Assembly (NCBI GenBank): GCA_045837725.1
Contig: JBEWZL010000030.1
Span: 434,001 to 498,000 of the forward strand
From: Vermamoeba vermiformis
Taxonomy: Eukaryota; Tubulinea; Echinamoebida
DNA length: 64,000 nt
Reading direction: 5' to 3'
A model generated the notes under the pieces. It was not told the DNA's origin and searched no databases. It saw only the letters and a list, made by a program, of their open reading frames with translations. A program made the translations under genes and the position numbers. Numbering within the stretch: position 1 is the stretch's first letter; every line of letters starts with the position of its first letter. Below are positions 38,012 through 46,709 of the stretch, in pieces.

Positions 38012-39590
38012 ATGAGCCACTCACCAAGCAACACTAGCATTGGGAAAAAACGATTAATTAACATACCAAACAATAAATACGAAAGGCCTAACAAACGTGC
38101 TAAACCTGCAAACGAGATTGGAACAAGGTTTGTATAAACTTAGCTCAAGCCTGAATTGCTCTTCACAGCAACTGTATTAGTACTAATTGTTACTTTAAAT
38201 AAATTGCTAATTTTTTCTTTATGTCAGACTCCTGACAACGGATTCAATTGCTGCATCCTGGGATTTAAACATAGCCTATGCATCTGCAAAGCAAATTTGT
38301 GGTTTTCCAGAGCAAGTCCCACAACTTCAGAAAGTAGTTGAAGTTGCAACAATGCTTGTAGTAAAAGAACTTGTTGTAACTTGTGGGACAAACCATTATT
38401 TTGTCACTCCACTGGGAACAATGTTACAACATGATATGAGGGACAAAGCGACCCTTACCTTAGAAGGACAGCATGGGGAGTATGACTGCTTTCTTTTGAA
38501 CCTTCAAAACTTGTCCAGCACTAAATTTAATCTGGTCTTCAATCACTATGGTAGATTTAAAACTCTGCAAATCATTTGCAGATCCAAGAAGGAGAGGTCT
38601 TATGAGGATGTAGACAAACCTCCAAAGTATGCTTTTGTATCAATAGATCAATCTCTTCTAACTCTATTGTCTTGCAGCTCCTCACTAGTAGTTAAAGAGC
38701 AACGTGGCCACAACTTGCTATTGTTGTGTCCTCCAAGCTTGTGGAAATGGTTTGAAGATTACCTACAACAATGCTATCCAGATGGTCAGTTTGCAGTGGA
38801 AGCTCATCAATTCATTAAAAGAGGTGCAAGAGTTAACTACAATGTGTACTTAGACTCAATTGAAAACATTGAGCCTACACACCTTGCAACAGCAATACCA
38901 GCAGCCACTGAAATTTTGATTTACCTGGAAAGTGAAGAGCAAGTTGAAGACATTCTCAATATTGGATCAATCAAAGGAGATGGCAAGTGGGAATTAAATT
39001 TTAACAGGAAAAAGTTTGATGTTAGTGCCAAAGTCATTAATGAAATGAAGGTAACAAGCTTCAATCAAGCTGTTCAGGTCAAGCTCAGACAAATTCATAT
39101 GATTCTTCAAATGCATGGAAAACTAGAAATGTCCATGGGATGCTTCATGGTGAAGAGAGGTTACCAAAATCGACAAAAGTTAGAAATTGGTTTTGCTGTG
39201 TGGAGTGGAGTGTTAATGCAAATAATGAAAACTATGGGCTGTTATTGTGCTATATTTGAAGCACAACCAGGCTTGCCACTAATTGATGTAGCAATTAGAA
39301 CAACTGCAGTACTTCGAGGCACCACTGTCACCACAACTGCAATGTCTATTGTTGGAAACTCAAACATTTCTGTGTTTTTTATGGCTCCAATCTCATTTCA
39401 ATGGCTGTATAATAACTGCTTCACCCACTTTGAACAAAAATTTGCTGTGCATGGCTTGAAGCTTAAGTCTCTTGGCCCCACAACAAGAAAGCATCTGGCT
39501 CAATTGATGAATACGGAGGTCAACAAGCCTTTTAGAGACAACCTGTTTGACTTGTACTGCAGGCTACATACCATTGATTGGAAATTATAA
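38012..39590 (+). CDS. Orphan 492-residue protein with CpG-depleted second exon
   Basis: Two exons (38012-38127, 38228-39590) join in frame to 492 residues. Exon 1 (MSHSPSNTSIGKKRLINIPN then a KYERPNKRAK nuclear-type signal) has ordinary base use with four CpGs in 116 bp. Exon 2 has about six CpGs in 1363 bp by my reading, avoids CGN arginine codons and favours AGA, GCA, CCA, ACA, and so is unlike every other gene here. The protein has no recognised domain. It has mixed alpha/beta character (NHYFVTPLGTMLQHDM, YLESEEQVEDILNIGSI, FFMAPISFQWLYNN), no signal peptide and no clear membrane span. The reading frame is intact over its whole length, which implies it is still translated. Foreign origin or a methylated past are the two obvious explanations. 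Confidence 0.75.
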
Positions 39591-39705
39591 ACAAAATACT
39601 TACTAGCTCACTGAACCTCCCTTTCTTCTTTCTTGGCTAAAACCAACCACCTTTGTCTTCAAGCCCAAACGTCAAGAAATAGTACTTTAATTTTTGAACC
39701 AAGAG

Positions 39706-39935
39706 TTATGGTGAGAAACCAGACAGGCTTCTATTTAGTGTTGGAGTAACTTCTTGAGACACCTCATCATCGTAGCTCAGATGTGATGAAAGAGGTTTGC
39801 TGACGTGAGAGAGGATCTCCTTGTGGTGAGGGGATGCTGAGCAAATTAATGCTAAGCTTTGTACATTAGAGCTTGCCACGTCATGTCTGGTCTCTGTAAT
39901 CATGTTGCTATTATGAGCTGATGCTAGGCATTAGT
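39706..39935 (-). other. Possible minus-strand terminal exon or small gene
   Basis: Between two convergent genes, a minus-strand frame of 65 codons from an ATG at 39903 to a stop at 39706 has coding-like composition (MITETRHDVASSNVQS...). Upstream on the same strand is a good donor (CATGGTAAGTT at 39960) and an acceptor (GCCTAG at about 39930). These could extend the neighbouring gene at 40014-42126 with a different last exon (reading ...KKQRVGKTCDATLEHA into this frame), but the required upstream splice was not found. The DNA is CpG-poor, like the orphan gene next to it. Confidence 0.3.
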
Positions 39936-40013
39936 AATGAGGTATAGTCGTCTGTATTAACTTACCATGTTCGAGAGTGGCATCGCAAGTCTTGCCAACA
40001 CGTTGTTTCTTTG

Positions 40014-42126
40014 TCAAACGATTGTGTGAAACGTCGATTCAGAACTTCGCTTCAAAGGGATTTGCACGCTGTCATCCATTCGCACGTCACGGCGCATCCT
40101 TTCATGAACGGCGTTAGCGCTATTGGAGAAATAGGTATAGTAAACATACTTGTACTCAACGTAAGGATAAGTTGAGGCTTGGATCCGTTGTTCAAGAGCA
40201 GTCAACTCATCGAAGTAAATGTCGTTCTCGGGGTTATGTAAGAACTCTTCAACGTCACGAACATCGATCTGTCGCACTGACTTGAAGGCTGGTCCTAATG
40301 ATGCAAAGTCACTGTCATCCATCATGTCAATCAAGGGCCAAAGCCACGTGTCACTTCTGACAATCACGGCGATGCAACAACGACATGTGATCTCTACTTG
40401 AGACAAGCCAGGGTCTCTCTTCTTCAGCACTTCAGCGACACTCTCCTCGCACTTGGCTTCGCTCAACTCGTCTCCTTTGAAGATCCAGGCCGTGTACAGA
40501 TCCTGCGCACATGGTTGCAGAGGATAGCTTGTCAGGGTAAGGTGCAAAGCTTCGGATATTACGGCGACATCAACTACGTTAGGAACGAGCCACAGCGTTG
40601 AACCAGGTTTCCTAAGCGACCGATTAGAAAAAGAGGATCTTGAGGATTATAGTCATTAATACGTACATTACGTTGCTAATAATATTGCTATCTAACATAT
40701 CGAAGGAGTCTAGGGACTTAGCATCGCTAGAAGAAAATTTGGTTGGCACACCAGATGTCAATTCATCTAAGTCGCCAACTTTTTTCACGATGTGTGGCTT
40801 GGTAACTTCATTCTCCGAATTTCCAGTGGCCATTAAAAGCACGTGGCCTGCACCAGTCGCAATGCTCTCGATGTACCGGTAGAGTTCCAGCGAGTTCTTG
40901 ACAACAATGACACGCTCAGCGATGTCAGGAGCAGTGGTCATAGTAAACATTGCCCTATTTCTATTGCTTTTTTGCATCTGGAACTTCTGGTATTGTAATG
41001 AAGTACAAACGCAGTCAAAGTAGGAGGGTAGATCGGATGTGGATCCGTTTGGCACCAAAACCAGCACCTTTCGTACTCGCAGCGTTGGACGCGCAGGTCT
41101 AAATAACTAGATTAGCACTTTTTTTTGTGCACCAGTATATTATCTAATTCGTACTTATCCGCAGGTGAGGAGCAAGTGGATTCGTCGATCTGCGAGTTGT
41201 CGGAAGCTGTCTGGTTCCTGCTTTCATCAAGGTTAGCAAGCAAATTTTCTCGTCTTATATAACTTACGTCTTCCGAGGCGTCGTTGGGGAGCTCTCTTTC
41301 GGCAGAACCTTAATATTGAGGGTCCACTCTGAGAAAACTGGATCTTCCTTAGATTCGATTTCAAAACCTGGCGAACTCGGACCTCTGCACACTAAGACCA
41401 GTTCTTTAATCCTGTACTTAGGCAACTCTAAGCATAGGATCGTGTGGCCCTTATGAACGCACAAAGTGAATGGGAGTATTCGGTTGGCCTCCAATTGCAA
41501 ACTCAGATCCGCTTCCTGCCCTGGCGTTGAGTTGACCTCCTTTAAGACCTCTTTGCTCGATAGTACCGCCTTTACGGTTTTGACGCCGATCAGTTGCGGC
41601 ACAGCAAGATAATATTTTCTCCGGTTCTGAAGCTCGCCGTTGAAAGGCTTTCCATTTTTGATAACTTTGTCCAGTCTCTTCTTATTGTCCGCTGATCGAC
41701 TTCCCGAAAGATTGGCAGAGAGGACTTTAACAATAAGTTCGTTGCTGCTTGAACCGGAACTGCCCGTACTCTGACCAGAACTAGGGCATGAATCAAGCTA
41801 AATCAAAGGATTAATCAGTTTGACGAAGTTAAAGAATCTAATTATGACGCATTTTAGACGATAAATACAACGAGGATTAGTTTTAATCCTTGTCGATTCC
41901 GAATTAATTTCCCGCCGAAAGCCGGCTTTGTCATACTTTCAAATTTTGAATCATTTAGATCAAGATCTAGTGCCAAAAATAAATGCACGTTCAAATAAAA
42001 ATACCAAATTTAGGTTTTTAAATCGAGTACGTAGTCTATATTAGGCCTACGACTTGAACTTACACTTGACGAATCTGGATTGAACTCCAAAGAGACATTC
42101 TGGCTGCTTTGGAGGTTGTTATCCAT
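40014..42126 (-). CDS. Unrecognised protein, multi-exon
   Basis: Exon 1 is 42064-42126 (MDNNLQSSQNVSLEFNPDSS); exon 2 ends at 41797 and starts LDSCPSSGQSTGSSG. Later exons run to a stop at 40014 (ESTFHTIV-stop). A Ser-rich N-terminus is followed by a beta-rich region (FTLCVHKGHTILCLELPKYR, IKELVLVCRGP, WTLNIKVLPKE) that looks like an Ig- or SH2-like beta sandwich. Then comes a second alpha/beta half: RVRKVLVLVPNGS, IVVKNSLELYRYIESIATGA, GHVLLMATG. The last part has a DDSDFASLG and an acidic-tyrosine-rich segment. The beta sandwich followed by an alpha/beta domain could fit a transcription-factor or signalling protein, but I cannot name a family. The 3' end is uncertain; see the entry at 39706. 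Confidence 0.55.
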
Positions 42127-42384
42127 CCTAATAGCTACACGACCAACTCCTAATTACTATCGTACGTGCAGGTCAGGTAAGGAGGGGTCTGTGCTGGCTT
42201 ACAGAGTCAACTGATCCTCCTAAAACCTCACAAGACGAAGATTTTGTTTCTGTGTCACAAACGTCAATACCTAATTTAGAAAATTTAGTAAAATATCGGG
42301 CAAATCATAAACTGGGTATAGGCGTATTAATTACTAAAAGTTAGGTTGAAAAATTACTTACGTCACTCTGCTCCACGACCTGAG

Positions 42385-42827
42385 CTAATTGTTTTCTTTA
42401 AATTCCATGTTGACAGGATTAACAGATTGCTTTAGTGTATAATTCTTGTTGTTGGACCGTTTTTGTTTGTCGTTTTGGTTTTGGCTTGTTTGGGGCAGAT
42501 CTGATATTTCGTACTCGAGCTCCTCTTCGTCCTCATCTTCATTGCTATACGCTTCAACAATACGTTACTATAATTAATTTTATCAAACATGTTAGGCGAA
42601 TGTCTCCAAAGCATGAAGTATAAATAATATTCTAAAAAATTCAGAAAAATACAGAATATTATTATCTAGCAATATTACTATTTTGTTGATACATACGCTG
42701 ATATTCTCGCTACTGCGTTTATTTTGTTTAATGCAGTTTGGTCGTAATCGAAATGGATCGTCTTCGCCTTTCTGTCGATAAAGCTGACGGTCTTACAATG
42801 TCGAATATTTACTAGGGTAATATACAT
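42385..42827 (-). CDS. Small 96-residue protein, unrecognised
   Basis: Two exons (42697-42827, 42385-42544) give 96 residues. Exon 1 encodes a compact, positively charged segment (MYITLVNIRHCKTVSFIDRK...NKINAVARIS). After the 152-bp intron the protein becomes acidic (NEDEDEEELEYEISDLPQ) and then Asn/Lys-rich, ending NMEFKENN. The acceptor used (GTATAG before CAATGAAG) was chosen because it opens the acidic frame. An alternative acceptor 24 bases earlier gives a basic tail of similar length. The gene is divergent from ecdysoneless with 157 bp between start codons. Confidence 0.45.
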
Positions 42828-42984
42828 GTGTTAGATTGCAGCTAAAAATGACATAACTCGTTGTGCTTTATAATGCCTGGAAAATTAAAAGGTCGTTTGT
42901 GCCACGAAATTCTAGTTGACAACTTCGTTCGGCTTTGGAAGCGTTCACAACTTATCGCGATAAGTCAACTGCAACACAACACCA

Positions 42985-45352
42985 ATGGATTTTCAAGAAG
43001 TAACGTTGCAAGATGTATTCAGCAAGCGGTACATGACCGAGGACGCGTGCGTATATCACATCTACCTGCCGCGCGATCAATCAGATGTAGCAACATTAGA
43101 AACAAAAAGAAAAGAGTTCATGACGTATTTAAATGCAGAATATATCAAGGATTACATTTGGCAAGACGATCCGTTTCAATTACGGATCTACAGCGTCGAA
43201 CAAAATAAACCCAGAAGCGAGAATATTGAAGGTATGTATTTATAAGGCCATAATACCGCTTAATTTTAATATTCTGTATTTTTCTGATTTTTTTAGAATA
43301 TTATTTTACTTTTCTTTGCGATCTCTCGAGACTAATTTCTTATTCAAAGACGATTACAACCACTTATTTGGCACCACCCGATTCGGTGAAAATATAGAAG
43401 ATGAATGGTTTATTGTATTCTTGTTATTTCAACTTTCAGCCAAATACCCGAATATAATTATAAGGTAAGTCAGATCTGATCCGTTGAACACAATTAATTT
43501 TCGTTAATTTGCCTATGAAAAGTATCTAATATTATAAATTATAGTATTGAAGATAACGATGGTCAATTTCTGTTGATTGAAGCAGCGGATCACATTCCGC
43601 ATTGGATCAAGCCCGAAAACAGCAAGTTCCGCGTGTGGATTAACAAATCGAGCTTGAATATTATTCCGATACCACGTGATCCGATGGAGATTATGACACT
43701 GCCCGTCAAATTGACACCTGTCAGTGCAGTAGATCTGATCCAAAATCAACCAGTCTCAACGATCGCAGCAGATCCGGTCCAAAAAAGCATCAAAGATCGA
43801 TTAGACGAATACCCAAAAAAGGCAAGAGAATCTTTGCACCATTCACGGTGTATCGTACCTGAAAGCATTGCAAAAATTCTTCACCGAGATCCACAACTGA
43901 TCGCACCAGCTGTCAACTCGTTCTTTTACAGAGACTTAGTTGCTATGCGTGCGTGCAATGTAATGGAGAAATTTAATCCAAAAAAGGAAAAAATGGTCGA
44001 ATTATCGCTCAAGTTCACGCGGTGTTTGTTCGCGCAGTTGGATCGACAAAATTTTCACGCGCCAAAACCGTTCAAAGACATTCTACCTCAAGAAAACGAT
44101 CCTAAATATAAAGTGGCATTATTAGGCATGAAATTGGTAAGTATAAAGCTTCATAATAATTTGTCACCGTAAAATTAACATTAATTTTGTTCAGACATGC
44201 GGCTTTGAAATTCTGTATCAAGACGGCAAGAAGAAATTATCGACATTTAATGATGATATTATCAAAGTAAGTATATTAGTAATATTATCGTTAAGTTAGG
44301 GTCAGATCTAATGAAATTTTTATAGGACTATAGTTTTGAAGACGATCGCGTGTGGATCCAGTTCAACGAAATGCTGTCAAACGAAGGATTTTACAAACAA
44401 GAACGACCCGGCTCAAAGTTATTCCGAGAATTGGAGAAAAAGGCCAAATCAGAGTACATTGAAGCATTGCGCAAGAAAGACGCATCCGTGATCGAGCTCC
44501 TAGAATCAAAATCTGCCAAAGCAACTAAGAAAATGGATATTATATTAGCACTACCTTTTAATATGGAAGACCTTAGCGATGCGATGAAACAACCGTCGGA
44601 TCCAGAAGATTGGTTGAACATTTCGCAACAGGAGGTTGACGACATTATTTCTAAGAAACAACGTGATTTAGAGAAGGCCAAGAAGTATACAAAGCAAGAA
44701 GACGATGGCGAGGATGATATGGACGATGACGAGGCTAATGTAGATGAAAACAATTTGTTCGACTTTATCGTCAAGGGCATGAAACAATTCGGGCAGAAAA
44801 TTTCAAGTTTTGAAGGCGCTGAAATGCCTGGAGAGTAAGTATTGAGTCATAATATTATATTATTAATGAATGGGGGTATTAATATCACTTTCTATTCTTA
44901 GTCCCGAAGACGAATTTGATATCGATACCGATGACTTTGCGAAGATGTTTCATAAAGCAGTGCAAAGATCCAAGCAAGATATCAATAAAGACGGCTCATC
45001 TGATGAAGACGATGAATTCTACGATGGATTCATGAACGAAGATTCTGAAGAAGACGAGGAAGGTGACGGTGAACTGGACGATGAAGACATGAAGCAGTTA
45101 ATGGCTGCTATGGATCGAGAACTGTCGAAGACGAACATTGGCAAGAGCTTCGAGCGTGTGCCTAAGGCTGCAAGACGAGCACAACAAGGCGATGATAATG
45201 ACGAAGATAGTAGTGAAGACGATGAAGGTGAAGTGGATCCGCAGCTCAATTTGGTGAAGAACTTCTTGGAGTCTTATGCAGCACAAGAAGGCACAGCTGG
45301 TCCTGTCTCGAACTTGCTCAACGAGTTGGGTCGTCGAGCACCCAAGAAATAA
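42985..45352 (+). CDS. ECD: Ecdysoneless / SGT1 family protein (ECD)
   Basis: Six exons (42985-43231, 43350-43464, 43545-44136, 44195-44266, 44326-44834, 44902-45352) give 661 residues. ECD proteins work in pre-mRNA splicing with PRP8, in transcription and in cell-cycle control. The family signature is plain: IWQDDPFQLRIY, LFGTTRFGENIEDEWFIVFL, FQLSAKYPNIII and DNDGQFLLIEAADHIPHWI followed by WINKSSLNIIPIP. Then CGFEILYQD and the WIQFNEMLSNEGFYKQE block. The C-terminal third is acidic (EDDGEDDMDDDEAN, EDSEEDEEGDGELDDED) and ends in a conserved VKNFLESYAAQEGTAGPVSN-type block. In animals ECD binds PRPF8; here both are encoded in the same window, 30 kb apart, but that proximity is probably chance. 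Confidence 0.93.
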
Positions 45353-45467
45353 CTCGAAAATAACTTGTAAATAAACACTAGTGTTAAATACCTGCAACCC
45401 CGCGAGCGTAAGGAGCACTCTTATTTTCTTTGCACGAATGTGTTGGTTTATTGTTTTGTTATCGTTC

Positions 45468-46547
45468 TTATCCGCGAACAACCTTGGTGCGTCTTCGTTC
45501 AGCGCGTTCTCTTCGTCGTTGTTCCTTGGGATCCAATTCACCTTCGTCTTCCTTGGCAGCAGACTAATGGCAATCAATGTTAGCTACGACTAATCAATGC
45601 GTGCGTATCTTACTCTTGCTTGGAGCAAAGGCCAAACGATGGAGGTCCAGATCTTGTACGTGCCAAAGACGGGGATCTGAGCGGACGTTAGAACGTCGTT
45701 TTTTGCGAATACTATGTAAAACTTACAGCAAGATACACGAGCCAGAACCAGTTAGAGATGATGGAAGTCAATTGGACAAACCAGTTAATGTACAAAACGT
45801 CCCAGTAGTACCTACAAGCAGATCCGTTAGCAAACGCAAAATAAAACATTAAATAATCAACGTAACAGCGCGAGCACGACGAGTGCAAAAAACGGAAGGA
45901 GAAAAGAGAAGGGATTGGACTGGCAAAAAAAAATAAAAAAGGTATTGCATCGGAAGGGATTCGAACCCTTGCATCCGAAGATATTGGAGCCTTAATCCAA
46001 CCCCTTAGACCAACTCGGGCACCGATGCGATCGTTGATCCGTCGTCAAGCAAACTCAACATCCTGTCCGGATCGGTCCCATGCGATGTCTTTGTTTGCCT
46101 GTTTGTCTTCGTTTCTCTCTCTCCTTCGTGCTACTTTCGAATACCTCTGCAAACTGTATGAAGTACTTACTCCATCAAGCCCTTTTGTCCCAAGTCCTCA
46201 CCGGGGCTCAGCAATTCGCCAGTGGCCTCGTCAAAAGTAGGCTTTGCGTGGCCGGAGAGGGACCAGTAGCAAAACACGTTCGCGCCAACGAGAAGGAGGA
46301 AGCCAGCATAGTCCCAAAATCCAAGCTCGCTAAACATAATTCGGTAGCCAAGGTGAAGCACGGTCAAAGCCTTGATACTTCAGTGAGCAAATTGAAATTG
46401 TTTCAAAAAAATTGAATTACCGCGTCAAAAATTCCAAATAAATGTATATTAAATAGAACATACCGAGAAACCAAGGACCATCATAATTAAAAATTTCAGT
46501 GTTTTTTGGTTCTGCTTCAGAAGTTTTTTAGCTGCTGCGTTCGCCAT
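45468..46547 (-). CDS. TMEM208: SND2 / TMEM208 ER-targeting membrane protein
   Basis: Five exons (46464-46547, 46171-46370, 45727-45811, 45614-45676, 45468-45563). TMEM208/Snd2 takes part in SRP-independent targeting of membrane proteins to the ER. The N-terminus MANAAAKKLLKQNQKTLKFL followed by the first membrane segment, the FWDYAGFLLLVGANVFCYW pair, EDLGQKGLMEYYWDVLYIN and the last hydrophobic segment fit the family. The basic end KEQRRRERAERRRTKVVRG matches the KRQRRQERR tail of TMEM208. Its third intron, 45812-46170, is by far the longest and contains a tRNA-Leu gene on the same strand. The acceptor at 46371 has no strong pyrimidine tract. Confidence 0.88.
45812..46170 (-). repeat. Inverted duplication arm A: tRNA-bearing intron of SND2
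   Basis: This 359-bp intron is homologous along nearly its whole length to the 324-bp intron at 47503-47826, in opposite orientation. Shared blocks include ATTCGAAAG(C/T)AGCACGAAGG, GACATCGCATG(C/G)GACCGATC, GTTGAGTTTGCT and AATCAACGATCGCATCGGTG before the tRNA, then TGCAATACCTTTTTTATTTT and CTCCTTCCGTTTTTTGC after it. Flanks differ by point changes and small gaps; the tRNA part is identical. Confidence 0.85.
45946..46028 (-). tRNA. tRNA-Leu (anticodon AAG)
   Basis: 83 nt on the minus strand. The acceptor stem is GCATCGG / CCGATGC with discriminator A. Anticodon stem TTGGA / TCCAA closes a 7-nt loop TTAAGGC, giving anticodon AAG (Leu, CUU). A long variable arm (ATCTTCGGAT) marks a class II tRNA. 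The T arm is AAGGGTTCGAATCCCTT. No tRNA intron. A T6 run three bases past the gene is a Pol III terminator. It lies inside an intron of SND2, on the same strand. Confidence 0.95.
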
Positions 46548-46709
46548 CTGTGCTTATTTGTGCTCTCCTCGTGTCTAATATGAAATATATACTGACAAAA
46601 TATTACAATAACAAAGGTCTTCTGTTGACGTCACTCGTTCGTGAGCAAGCGGAAAATGCTTTGACCGTTTTTTTATCGTGTTTTACCCCCAACTAGTGAA
46701 CCACCACAA
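46548..46709. promoter_or_regulatory. Divergent promoter SND2 / TRM6
   Basis: 162 bp separate the two start codons. The region is AT-rich near SND2 and has a GACGTCA palindrome (CRE-like) at about 46626-46633. It lies at the centre of the inverted duplication of tRNA-bearing introns. Confidence 0.5.
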
